A stretch of 32,058 nucleotides of DNA from positions 1 through 32,058 of the forward strand of contig JABCPU010000660.1 of the NCBI GenBank assembly GCA_016800925.1. Direction: 5' to 3'. This DNA comes from Suillus spraguei (lineage: Eukaryota > Basidiomycota > Agaricomycetes > Boletales > Suillaceae). Shown here piece after piece: positions 1 to 9,433 of this stretch (position 1 is its first letter; every line of letters starts with the position of its first letter). A program made the position numbers and the translations under genes. The notes beneath the pieces are model-generated. The model saw only the letters and a program-made list of their open reading frames with translations. It made no database searches and was not told the DNA's origin.

Positions 1-754
1 GTTGGAATCGTTGCAACCACTTCTATTTTTGACTTTCTGGTACTACAATTGCACATGCAGTGTGAGCACTGGGCAGCAGTAGGATCTTATCACACCTACC
101 TTCATATCGATAGAACCAGATTTGATTTTGTTCCCTTCACCGCTTTTGGTTTAGTTGTAAAGCTAGACAAAACAAAAGGGTCCCGATATTTGGGCGCGCG
201 AATTGTCCTAGAATGGCAAGCTCGGTGTTCGATATGAAGGTAGTATACACCTATTCACGATCGGCTGTGGTCCTGTCACATAAATCATATATCCGCCAGT
301 CTGCAGCGACTCTATGCGTCGTGCTTACTGAAGAAGATCCGCAGCTGCCAGCGAGCTTTACTATTAATATCGCAACACTAGTGGCGAATGAATTCATCCT
401 TTGGATTCCTCCCCTGAGCTCACTGAGCAACCCTCACCCTCCAGGATATACGAATCACTCGGGCTACAAGTGCTTTATTCCATGGCAGTAGTGGGTGTTG
501 TGTTTCTCACTGCGTATGTTGATCTTAGTTGCCGACTATGCCCTTAAATTATTATCAAGTCATTGGATCCTTTGCTGATGTTCCTACTCCAGAATATTCC
601 TCCGTGCTATTGTCTTTCCTGCATGACTGCATTGGTGCTGCGGTTTGTTTCCAATCATAATGTGGCCACCGTGGAGTTGACATCTGGTCCTGCGCGCATT
701 TCTACTATCGACAGTCAGTATGACCTTTAACAGACGTTTCGACCAGTCTATCTA

Positions 755-865
755 GCCTTCGTTCGTGCTCGTTGTTCGTCCATGTCGCTCGCACTTGTGC
801 ATCTGTGATCATTTGCCTGTGCTCGTTCATGCTCGTCCATTTGCGCTCGTTCGTCCGTGCCATTC
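755..865. repeat. Degenerate GCTCGTTC/GTTCGTCC repeat tract
   Basis: Imperfect repetition of GCTCGTT, GTTCGTCC and CATGCTCGTCC on the plus strand, seen by eye. Unit boundaries are irregular, so this is simple-sequence-like and not a clean tandem array. Confidence 0.45.
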
Positions 866-1040
866 GGACTTAGCTTATCCTCATCTTTCTCGCATGGCGC
901 TCGACTTCTTGACCATTCCAGGTGTGTGTTCTGTGCTCTCTCGTTACTGCTGCAGACCTTGAGGGAGAAGAGGCTGATCTCGAGGATGGTTGGGATACCA
1001 TTTTATCAACTTGACCTATGTTATCTACAGCGTATTTCAA

Positions 1041-1175
1041 TGTCATACCCGTCCAAGTACCCGCATACCCATCAGTACCTGCCACCTGTCGCTACCTGTC
1101 GTGAGACCCGTACCCATCAGTACCCATGGGTGTACAGGTATGGGTAATTGGCAGGTATTGGTACGGGTCTGACCT
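1041..1175. repeat. ACCCGTACC-type direct and inverted repeat cluster
   Basis: TACCCATCAGTACC occurs at 1066-1079 and again at 1111-1124, followed by reverse-oriented GGTATGGGTA and GGTACGGGT copies at 1137-1170. The tract is C-rich on its left half and G-rich on its right half, so it could fold on itself. No coding or mobile-element assignment. Confidence 0.5.
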
Positions 1176-1408
1176 TTGACACCCGCTAGTTTACACATCC
1201 AAATGCCTAAACTGTTCGAACCAATCATCACTTCCCAGGTCTACAAAGCTATTGTCAATCTAGCATCCCAATTAATGAACAATTCAAACACAAATACTGG
1301 CATCAAACTGACCCCAATATGACAAAACACCAGCTATTTAAGTCCAGGCCATGGCCCAGTAGCCTTTCGTGTGCCATTTGCACTCTGTTTGAATGTCAAC
1401 TGCATCTT

Positions 1409-1939
1409 TCAAGATTGTTTATATACGGCTTTGTCATAATTATCATCGAGCTTGATGAGAAGGAATATCCAGTCATGTCCATTGGTCAGAACACCACGAA
1501 GCACCTTTTTCCTGAGATAGAGTAGAAAATTTTGAGATGTAAATCTAAAAGCCAGCAGTATATGCTTACTGGAGAAACTTTGCACACATATGCATCTTAC
1601 ATACTGCCTGAGGAACCTGTTCACAGGGATTGCAATGTTTGGTTTGCATAACAAAGAAGCCAGATGGCATATATGTCCTGAGGAAATCAGGGTTTGGGTT
1701 TGTCAAAAAGAAAGCTAAAGGAAGCAATGAGCTGGGCAGGTGAGATAAGTTGAGACAGATTCACCAGCATCATCACTTTGATTTCCTACTACAGCAGCAT
1801 AATCAAATTCAGAATGGGTCTGTGAATCTGACTGGCTGGTAATTCTAGTTGGAACTTCATATCCCATGTTAAGGACCATCCGTTTGTGTGGTGCACAGAA
1901 GGAAAACACATCAATCCATGAATGAGCACTTGCCTCAGT
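1409..1939 (-). CDS. Uncharacterised basidiomycete protein, 3' exons (gene split by retrotransposon)
   Basis: This is the 3' half of a gene whose 5' exons lie at 7781-7347. Exons here are 1939-1765, 1714-1570 and 1511-1409, with introns 1764-1715 (50 nt, GTGAAT..TTAG) and 1569-1512 (58 nt, GTAAGC..TCAG). All five exons join without a frame break to 810 nt (269 aa). Visible motifs are SAHSWIDVFSF, FDYAAVVG, MPSGFFV, EQVPQAVCKMH and LRGVLTNGHDWIFLLIKL. I recall this pattern (an [I/V]DYTAVV segment, then SGFFV..K, then LTNGHEWIFL) from an expanded family of hypothetical proteins in Agaricomycetes; its function is unknown to me. The 3' end may be damaged, since family-like residues (PWPGLK) recur past the stop in another frame. 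Confidence 0.7.
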
Positions 1940-1982
1940 CTGGTGACATATGAGAATAGCACAAAGATTGACAAATCATTAA

Positions 1983-1987
1983 CATAC
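1983..1987. repeat. Target-site duplication CATAC, left copy
   Basis: CATAC directly abuts the left LTR (TGGAAAGC at 1988). The same five bases follow the right LTR at 7342-7346. On the host gene strand this is GTATG, the first five bases of an intron. Confidence 0.95.
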
Positions 1988-2226
1988 TGGAAAGCCGTCA
2001 GGAGGGCGATGGCAACACTAACAGTCAGACGATACGTGGAAGAGCGTGTGATTGACAAGGCAGTAAGCTACTGTCTTCATGTGTGTATCGTATGCCTTAT
2101 ATAGGCTTCTATAGTGATGTACAATGTCCAATCAAAGGAGAGCATAGAAGAGTCTAGACAGCTCTTGCGTCATAGGCTTCGTCAGAGATACGTCATCGTC
2201 GGTGCATAGTAAGCATCCTGCTTACA
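1988..2226 (-). repeat. 3' LTR of the gypsy element
   Basis: 239 bp, beginning TGTAAGC and ending GCTTTCCA on the minus strand (TG..CA ends). Pairs with 7103-7341. A TATATAGG motif lies near 2099-2106 (plus reading). In this copy six of the nine CpG differences retain CG in at least the positions 1996, 2031, 2035, 2089, 2168 and 2191, where the other LTR has TG or CA. Confidence 0.95.
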
Positions 2227-2238
2227 CCCTTCCTTACT
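2227..2238 (-). other. Probable polypurine tract
   Basis: The minus strand reads AGTAAGGAAGGG directly before the 3' LTR, where the plus-strand primer of LTR retroelements normally lies. Confidence 0.7.
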
Positions 2239-3124
2239 ATGTTTTAGAATGTTCCTTCTCCCATGTATCCAACGCTTCGCAGTCTTCCAACTCTCTCCTA
2301 GGTAACCACTCATCATCTGCCTCTCCAAACCCGACCCAGCGAATGAGGTATTGTTTTCCTCGACCCACCCTGTGTTCATCGATGATCCGGTCAATGAAGT
2401 TCTCTGCTTGTCCATCCTCAGTCACTACTGGCCCTGGTCGTGGTAGTTCGCATGACGGGAATAATGCAGCATCATTAGCGTGGTAACAACGAAGTTGGCT
2501 GACATCGAATGTAGGAAAAATGTTGGGGGAATTAGGCAGATCCAGGGTATAGGTGGATGCTTCCGGGTGCGCGTTTATGATTGTATAGGGTCTGTCGTAT
2601 CTCGGCATGAACTTGGCTACCCTCTTATCTCCTTTCTTGATGTATTCTCACCGGCGGTGTTTAGTAGCAAGCATGACGTGATCCCCCATTTGCAGAATCA
2701 TTGGCGGCCCCTGATGTTTGTTAGCTGCGACTGCTTGTGCTGCCTTTGAAGCTAGTAGATTGTCCTGTGCCTCCATAACGTTGAGCTGGAGATTGTGCAT
2801 CATTTCAATGGCTTGCTGATGTTCTGGTACATGCGTGTGTTCAGCAATGTGTATCAAGGGAGGTAGCATTCATGGAGCCCGTCCAAGATGCAGCTGGAAA
2901 GGGGAGAAGCCAGTACTTGCATTTATTGTATTCATGATATGAAAACGTACGCGTGGCAATGCCCAAACCCATCCCTTGTGGTTTCTGTCAATGTAGTAGC
3001 ACAAGCATTGATTAATAGTCTTGTTAGACCGTTTGCTGGCACCATCGGTTTCAGGGTGGTAAGCTGAAGACATCTTTAATTTAATACCCGTAAGCTTGTG
3101 CAGGGAGTGCCAGAATTTAGACAA
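2237..3124 (-). pseudogene. Integrase C-terminal part and chromodomain of the gypsy element
   Basis: One reading frame runs through this stretch with two in-frame TGA codons (2870-2872 and 2648-2650). Upstream residues SKFWHSLHKLTG and AYHPETDGASKRSNKT are the end of the integrase core; the catalytic Glu expected before RSNKT is Lys (codon AAA at 3032-3034). INASTGFSPFQLHLGR is typical for the region after the core. A C-terminal chromodomain follows (ENFIDRIIDEHR, KQYLIRWVGFG, DDEWLPRRELED), which in chromoviruses is thought to bind histone marks and guide integration. Both stops sit where a CGA (Arg) would fit the flanking residues (GRAP*MLPP and KHRR*EYIKK). Confidence 0.9.
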
Positions 3125-4353
3125 AAGAGCTTATCATGGTCGGACACAATGTCCCTTGGTAAACCATTCTCACAGTACCAATGGTCGAAAAACAAGGTAG
3201 CCAGATGTTCAGCTGTAATGTTATCCCTGCATGGAACAAGGCGGATGTCAGCATTCAGATGGTCCGTCATCGAGATAAGCATATTCATATTATAACTGCA
3301 GTCTTCAGGTAAGGGTCTGATGAAATCAATTGCCACAGAGTCGCCGTGAGCATCAGGTACCAGCAAGGGATGTAGTGGACCAGCAGTCGCGGTGGTGAGA
3401 GATTTGTTCCTCATGCATTCTGCGCAAGAAGGTATATAAGCATCAATAAGGTCCTTACGCATGTTCGACCAATAATAAGATGCGCATAAGAGTGCATATG
3501 ATTTGTCTGCTCCAAAATGACCAGTGGCATTGTGTGCTGCATGAAATAAGTGTTCCCGTAGGTTGTCAACACATGGGATGACAAGGCAACCCGCGATATA
3601 GTAGAGACCAAGTTTATCTTGCGTCAGTCCCGGCAATGATTCTACCATGCTAGTCAGCTTCTTACACCAGGGATCGAGAGTGTACCCCGCAATGATACAC
3701 TGTTGAATGTCCGTGTCCATTTGCAAGGTTAGTACAGCAGCACATAGTTGTTTTGTTGTCGGTTCATCAATGCGCCTTGACAGGGCATCCGCAGTGGCGT
3801 TTAGATCTCCCCTTAAGTAATGAATGTTGAAGTTGTATTGCGACATGTATTCCGCCCATCGCACCTGTCGCCGCGAAAGGTCACGTTGTGTGGTGAAGTT
3901 CTGGAGGGTGTGATGGTCAGTATAGATGTCAAAATGTGCACCTAGTAAGTCCAAGCGCCATTTCTTTAACGCTCGCATGATCACCAGTAATTCTTTTTCA
4001 TGTACTGGATAATTCAATTCCGCTCCATGAAGTTGCATTGAATCAAAAGCTACTGGTCTTGCTGTTTCTCGAGAGGTTCCCCATGAAAGTACCATGTCCG
4101 TCGCATAATCAGATGCATCGCAAGTTACAAAAATCTTGTTGTCATGCAGATTGTCGTGGTTGATGGTAGTGAGACACTGAGGGCTGATAACTTGATCTTT
4201 GATGGTGGAAAACACGTGAGTGTGCTCTGGAGTCCACACTGGGAAGTGAAGGTCAGCAGCTTTTGTAGTCAGAGCACTTAAGATGCATGTGTGCTTAGCA
4301 ATATTTGGTAGGTAATCTGCAAGATACCAAACCATTCCCAGGAAAGAGTGCAC
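3076..4353 (-). pseudogene. RNase H and integrase N-terminal part of the gypsy element
   Basis: Open frame of 425 codons. RNase H acidic residues are visible in VTCDASDYATD, HEKELLVIM and YTDHHTLQNF. The integrase zinc-binding region shows HAAHNATGHF and CAECMRNK (H..H..C..C), and the first core aspartates are in DSVAIDFIRPLPED and DIVSDHDKLF. The frame is entered by a shift from the RT frame at a T5 run near 4388-4392 (one extra T restores the frame) and is left by another shift near 3120-3126, after which about 23 non-homologous residues are read. Confidence 0.9.
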
Positions 4354-4354
4354 A

Positions 4355-5131
4355 TCAGAAGCTTTGCGCAGTTGTGGCCAATCTAAAAATCTTTGCTACC
4401 TTAGATCCATCTGCCTCAATGCCACGCACGGAGATGTGATGACCCAGAAAATTGATTTCGGTGTTGAACAATGATGTTTTCTTTGTCAAACAGTATAGAT
4501 GGGCCTCCCTAAGGGCCAAGAGAACCAGTCGCACATTCCTGTCGTGTTCATCGAGGCTCTGCGACCAAATAATTATGTTGTCCAAGTATACATGACAAAT
4601 CTTTCCAATGAGGTGTCTGAGAGCGATCATCATTTGTCGCTGATGAACAGCTGGTGCGTTTCGCACTCCCATGGGCATCACAGTCCATTCAAATTTACCA
4701 AATGGAGTGTGTACGGCTAGGTACTTCATATCGTCAGGGTGAATGCGAGTTTGAAAGAACGCATTAGTCATATCAATTTTTCCAAAGAACTGACCTTTTG
4801 CGCAGTCCTTTAGAATCTTGTCAATATGTGGCAAGGGGTGGTTGTCAGCAATTGTGTTTACGTTCAACCGCTGCAAGTCATTAACCCAGCGCAGTAGAAC
4901 AGTTGGATCAGCCTTGTGTATAATGAAGGAGGGAGACGACCACTTGCTATTTGACGGCCGGAGTCTACCGCTGTCCAAATGTGAGTCTAGTAGCATTTTC
5001 CAAGCAGCGCGATACTTCTTTGGGCAATCATATGACCGCTGCTGTACTATTCAGTTAGCATCTTTTAAATTGATACGAAACAGAATATCGGTTGGGAATC
5101 AGTCCATGAATTCCTCCTTAATTTGCGTATC
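4355..5131 (-). pseudogene. Reverse transcriptase of the gypsy element
   Basis: The reading frame is shared with the protease but interrupted by TGA at 5132-5134, 5099-5101 and 5051-5053, then open from about 5050. RT signatures include LRWVNDLQRLN, DNHPLPHIDKIL, FFGKIDMTNAFFQTRI (first catalytic Asp present), TPFGKFEWTVMPMGVRNAPA and FLGHHISVRGIEADGSKV. The usual YLDD box reads YLDN (AAC at 4577-4579), which should abolish polymerase activity. All three stops are TGA at positions that would fit CGA. Homologous sequence continues past the stop at 4355 only after a one-base shift. Confidence 0.93.
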
Positions 5132-5743
5132 TCATGCCTTAAGGTCTTCACAATACATCAGGGTGTCAATACGACTTTGAACAGCCACAATGAAGTCGAC
5201 CCCTTTAACTGTCTCACACTCGTCGTCGACGATCATCTTTAGTTTGGGAAGGATACTCTTCAGTTCATTGATAACGTCCTGTTTCATCCAAAATAACTGC
5301 GGTCCCCAGGGTGTGGTGTGTCTGGGCGTTGCAGGTGGTTGCTGTGTATGCAAGAGATCATAGTTAGCGTCTTTACTTATGCATGTACGCAACTCGTGAT
5401 CAATGACAATGTGATTGTGTTCAAGAAATGGTCCACCAAGTAAAAGCGGCGTACAAAGGTTTGGTACGATGATTGCATGTACAGACCAAGAAGTATAGGC
5501 TTGGTCAAGCGAAGTACAAGTTAATTTGATGTAATGCGAGAGTGAAATAGAATCCGTGCTTTGAGACAATGCAAGTGTGATAGGCAGCGGCTTTGAGAGT
5601 TTACGCTGGCGCAGTCCAAGTTGTTTGACAAGATCTTCACCAATCAGAACTAGAGAAGAACCATGGTCAATAAGGTCAGACACAGTGACAGGAGAGGTAA
5701 CTGCTGGTCCATCAAGAAGACAAGTCCAGCGAAGGTGAGACAT
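5132..5743 (-). pseudogene. Retropepsin-type protease region of the gypsy element
   Basis: The frame of 203 codons directly follows the Gag stop in the same frame (TAA then ATG). The aspartic-protease motif is SDLIDHGSSLVLI (D-[HN]-G-S with hydrophobic flanks), and the second conserved segment is PLLLGGPFLEHNHIVIDHE, as in Agaricomycete gypsy polyproteins. It processes Gag-Pol in active elements. The frame ends at TGA 5132-5134, inside what should be linker to RT, so it is a prematurely terminated polyprotein piece. Confidence 0.85.
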
Positions 5744-6739
5744 TTATAGCGGGGCCATGCACTCTTCGCCAGAGTCTGTCCCATTTCCTAGGACCGCTGA
5801 CAGCATCACTACAGCAATGGTATTGTTCTCTTTTCCTTCGTCACTGCTGTCGACTTCTACCGCCACAATGACTCCTCCAGTCCTCTTCTTTCCTTTCTTA
5901 GCAGCTATAGCTGCAGCGGTAAGTGTTTTGTAAGTCGCACCATCAGGGAAGTCTCGTGGGCATGTGGCCGACGTATGTCCTGCGAATGGTTCACGACATT
6001 TGTAACAGCCATCATTCTCACGCAGGAATTGTCTTTCAGCGTCCATGAGCATTGGAAGGCATATGAAATTTCTAGTGGTTTTGTTTGCTGATGCGTTATT
6101 AGGTCTAAAGACCATACGTCCCTCTGGCTTCTTATATGTGCTGTTATGGATTCTTTCAGCATGGAAGGCTGAGTCGAGACGATTATTATAGTGTAAACGT
6201 TTTTTGTCAAGCAGGTGGACGATATTGATCCACTTGCATAAGTCTTTCTCTTTAACTCCTTCGGCGTGATATGCTGCAGCGAGATCTGTATTCATGTGAG
6301 ATTCGAGGTGATACAGTATGTTTAAGTCGGTGAGATGAGAGGCGGTCCCGTGCAGTAGGGTATTCTGGGTTTTAATGTCAACAGCCCATTTGCTGAATGG
6401 GCGCTGTCCTTGGACGCAGCCTAACAGTGTGCGACGGATGGTATCCGCCCAGTCAGTAGGTAGCCAGTAGGTACAGACCTCTGCAAGGTAGTCTTTGAAT
6501 GACAATTTGTTGAAGTTTGCCCAATCGTTTAGGTACCAGTCTTGAATCACTGGTTCTTGCATCCCATATGCCACTCTCTTCACCTGTTCATCATCCTTGA
6601 CCTCCTTATGTAAGAAAAACTGCGCACAGGCCATTTCCCATGCACGAAGTGCCTCAGGAGTGAGCGGTCCAGGTGTGAGGAAGGGTGGTTTACTCGCCGA
6701 TGATTGTTCTATGCGGGCTATCTTTGTAGTTGTTGACTC
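5744..6739 (-). pseudogene. Gag (capsid/nucleocapsid) of the gypsy element
   Basis: An open frame runs from the TAA at 6740-6742 to the TAA at 5744-5746. The first ATG is at 6634, but the residues before it (TPGPLTPEALRAWEMACAQF) look like genuine Gag, so translation probably began further upstream before a frameshift. The capsid-like helical part is followed by a nucleocapsid knuckle CYKCREPFAGHTSATC (CX2CX6HX4C). The stop codon is followed immediately and in frame by ATGTCTCAC of the protease region, so Gag and Pol are separated by a single TAA. Confidence 0.88.
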
Positions 6740-6963
6740 TTAACGAAAGGAGGGTTATTGGAATCTGTGGATCCAGAAGTAGTGGAACAGTTAGAGAGAG
6801 ATGGGGACGAGCAGTGTGTTGATACTAGCGGTGTTAAGCTGCTGGTGGTTGGTGTAGAGTTACTAGCACCAAGCACAACACCGTCCTGTCTATGACTGCG
6901 GGTGATGATTGTCGTCTGTGGGACAACACGGGGATGACAGCGTGGAGGCAGCGTGTCGACGGT
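6721..6963 (-). pseudogene. Shifted N-terminal Gag segment
   Basis: An open stretch without ATG, bounded by TGA (6964-6966) and TAG (6718-6720), in a different frame from the main Gag. It encodes a Ser/Thr/Pro-rich stretch (STPTTSSLTPL, STTSGSTDSNNPP) followed by FVKSQQLQR. This resembles the low-complexity N terminus of basidiomycete Gag proteins, so I infer a frameshift between 6720 and 6739. Confidence 0.55.
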
Positions 6964-7102
6964 TCAGCGGGGTTTTTGACCTGAGTCAATTACCCAAACG
7001 GCCAAGTGAGACAACGGTAATGGCAATCGGAAGATGATAACAGCAATCAGAGGAACATAACAATATAAATTTCTATACGCTCAACTGAACGTAAAAAACA
7101 AG

Positions 7103-7341
7103 TGGAAAGCTGTCAGGAGGGCGACGGCAACACTAACAGTCAGACAATACATGGAAGAGCGTGTGATTGACAAGGCAGTAAGCTACTGTCTTCATGTGTG
7201 TATTGTATGCCTTATATAGGCTTCTATAGTGATGTACAGTGTCCAATCAAAGGAGAGCATAGAAGAGTCTAGACAGCTCTTGTGTCATAGGCTTCGTCAG
7301 AGATATGTCATCGTCAGTGCGTAGTAAGCATCCTGCTTACA
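7103..7341 (-). repeat. 5' LTR of the gypsy element
   Basis: 239 bp, same length and ends as the left copy, followed on its right by CATAC (7342-7346). Against the left copy it differs at ten positions, of which only one (A/G near 2124/7239) is outside a CpG context. Confidence 0.95.
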
Positions 7342-7346
7342 CATAC
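7342..7346. repeat. Target-site duplication CATAC, right copy
   Basis: Matches 1983-1987. On the minus strand it is GTATG immediately after the exon-ending ATG, that is, the intact 5' splice-site bases of the host intron. Confidence 0.95.
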
Positions 7347-7781
7347 CATCCTAGGAATGAGATTTTCCAAGAAATCTAATTGACGATGAAAATTTGCAGA
7401 AGACCAAAGTTCATTCTGTCCAAGGAAAGTAGTTGCCGTGATGCGTTCCTCAAGATTGGGCTTCAGGCCAATTAAGGCAGTGATTTTTGGCTGGGTTGAG
7501 TCCTCCATGGCCATACTAGAGAAGATAGGAGACTATATACAGTGAACTAGCAGAAAGCTGTTTTGTAACTTGAGTCATACCTCTGGTCCTTTAAGCTCTG
7601 ATCCCAATAAAGAGAGCAATGTGTCTAATACCAGTTTGATATCTTCTGGAGCAGGATCATTTTGGTTTTCCTTCTCGAACTCCTCATTAACTGTGGTTTC
7701 ATTTAGCTCAAGAAGAGAGTTGTAAAGGAGTTGCGCAGTCGACTTCTTGAGATCAGAGAGTTTATGCTTCAGAGAAGACAT
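7347..7781 (-). CDS. Uncharacterised basidiomycete protein, 5' exons (gene split by retrotransposon)
   Basis: Exon 1 is 7781-7581 (ATG at 7781) and exon 2 is 7532-7347, separated by a 48-nt intron 7580-7533 (GTATGA..TATAG). Exon 1 encodes a charged, probably helical N terminus (MSSLKHKLSDLKKSTAQLL, then an acidic stretch EKENQNDPAPEDIK). Exon 2 encodes DSTQPKITALIGLKPNLEER and HRQLDFLENLIPRM. The next intron starts GTATG at 7346 and is interrupted after five bases by the gypsy element; its remainder resumes at 1987 and ends CAG at 1940. Joined to the exons at 1939-1409 the frame stays open for 269 aa. Function unknown. Splicing of the present 5.4-kb intron is doubtful. Confidence 0.72.
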
Positions 7782-8201
7782 GCTGCCAGGGGTGCAAATG
7801 GTAAATCCCGGATATAATCAACTTGGGCTCTATTCAAGCATAACCAGTAGCGGTTCGTGTCACGGTCATTACTGACGGCATGCTCTTATGTCATGATGTG
7901 ACGCCTGCTTGAATCTTCACAGTTTGAATTCACCGGTGACCCATATCGATGGGTATGTTCTATAAACTGACTTCGATCTTATCGAAGGGAAGTTTGCTAT
8001 ATGGGATGTTGCTTTTGGTAGGTCATTGTTGGTGAATTCCTCTCCATGTCATCTGACTGCGCTCAAAGCAATCTCTGTTGCAAACGTTGCCAGTACGTAT
8101 ATTTTATACACTCTAGTACTGCTGGGTATGGACTATCTATCGGTGCAGGTCTTACGTGAGTATAATGGCGTCCTTGAAGTGTAAGTAGACATCTGATGCG
8201 C
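7782..8201. other. Intergenic stretch
   Basis: The upstream region of the split gene (its start is at 7781) and the downstream flank of the WD40 relic. I see no gene, clear TATA box or repeat here. Confidence 0.5.
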
Positions 8202-9040
8202 TTATTCGTGACGGACTGGACATCGTGTAGCATCAGCCTAGAATACATGTGTTTAAATGCAATGAGATCTGATTATAAAAAAGATACGTACATCAACTAC
8301 CGGCTTGTCGTACTGGTCTAATAGAAGTTCGTCAAGGCCAGCTTCTTTTAATGTCGCAGAGACATCCCAAGCATATGCATTTTTGTCCATGTAACCAGTG
8401 GTTAACAGCCTTCCCATCTGCCGAAAATGACATAGAAAGCACCATGTCTGCATGTTGGAGAGGCGAACTGATGGGCTGGCTGTTATCAAGGTTCCATAAT
8501 CGTACTGTCCTGTCGAACGATGCGCTTGCGAGGATGCGTTTGGAAATATTACAATGGCAAAGACAGAACTCTTGAGCGATGGTTTGACTCGGAGACAAGC
8601 ATTTTTCCTTCTGGGGTCCAAGCCAGGGACATCACAGTGACCCCGGGCCAATATTTCACAGTTGCGATCTTTGTGTCCCAAATTTCGACTGGGTACTGGT
8701 TATTCCTAGACAATTCAGCTCCGCCAGTCGGTCATGTCTGGCAAGTAGATCGCTGTGAATACCCATTCGTGCCCTGTTTTGATTGGTTTGAGGATTGTCT
8801 TGCAGTCCCATTTTCTCTGTCCCTCCAGTCGTTTCCTATCTGTTCCTATCCTTCAAGTCCCATACCCGCAGCGAGCCGTCCTTTGAACAAGTTGTCCGCC
8901 TGGTAGATGTACGACCCAAAGACCACATCGGTGTGCCCTTCAAATTTCTAGTGGGGCGTTATCGTCGATGTCTCCTGCGCCAGCAAAGACATAACCAACT
9001 GCTAGATGCAGCTCCATCTCGGTCTACATCCAACAAAGTC
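8202..9040 (-). pseudogene. WD40-repeat protein relic
   Basis: Several WD40 blade segments can be read on the minus strand, but they jump between frames: GHTDVV and DGSLRVWDLKD near 8930-8850, GHEWVFTAIYLPDM near 8770, VEIWDTKIATV and VMSLAWTPEGKMLVS near 8690-8600, then FDRTVRLWNLDN and MSFSADGK (8530-8410), then TTGYMDKNAYAWDVS (8400-8350). A normal 54-nt intron (8291-8238) precedes a C-terminal DADATRCPVRHE ending at 8202-8204, like the ADATRRPAR end of Agaricomycete WD40 proteins. The frame changes within and between repeats and an in-frame stop after the first blade indicate a decayed gene. WD40 propellers are protein-interaction scaffolds; no catalytic domain is seen. Confidence 0.75.
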
Positions 9041-9433
9041 TAAAATCATCACTTACAACGATATGTTTTTCTCAGCCGATCTACTGGCACAAGGAAACAA
9101 AAGGCGTTTGGGTCAAAAGTGCACCTGAAGCTTGACCTGGTATGTTTTGCAGGTGTTATCCTCATGTTCACTTCCCAGCTTGTAGCATATCCTGTGCAGC
9201 TGAAGTACCCGAGCCTCGGTTGTGATAACCACTGGTTGCAATTTATCAGATCCGATCTACGTCCTGCTGGCCCTCCAGGTGTCCCGCTACGACCTCATGC
9301 CAATAACTCTGCTATCTCTGTTAACATGTGCATAATCACCACACTGCGCCTTGAAAGTACCCGACATCTCACCAATGCTCGATTCTCGTCCGGCGGGTAG
9401 CATGCATAACTTTGGATCTCAGTACAAAGAAAA
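9041..9433. other. Unassigned stretch between two relics
   Basis: This may contain the decayed 5' ends of the diverging WD40 and dehydrogenase relics. No recognisable domain. Confidence 0.4.

Larger units (their letters stand above)
1..1408. other. Intergenic/unassigned stretch
   Basis: I recognise no gene here. Short open frames on both strands show no family motif and no consistent intron structure. The only structure seen is a GCTCGTTC-rich tract near 755-865 and an ACCCGTACC-type repeat cluster at 1041-1175, listed separately. The right end may hold decayed 3' sequence of the gene ending at 1409: near 1330-1360 the minus strand reads PWPGLK, which resembles the continuation of that family. 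Confidence 0.5.
1988..7341 (-). mobile_element. Ty3/gypsy LTR retrotransposon (chromovirus), inactive
   Basis: A complete-length 5,354-bp element lies between two 239-bp LTRs, flanked by the 5-bp duplication CATAC. On the minus strand the order is LTR, Gag with zinc knuckle, protease, reverse transcriptase, RNase H, integrase, chromodomain, polypurine tract, LTR, which is the Ty3/gypsy chromovirus order. Protein-coding frames are broken by one TAA, five TGA codons and at least three frameshifts, and both the RT and integrase catalytic centres carry substitutions. No standard tRNA-primer binding site was recognised next to the 5' LTR. The LTRs differ at 10 of 239 positions, nine of them CpG transitions, so the insertion is not very recent. 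It lies in the same orientation as the host gene it interrupts. Confidence 0.95.
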
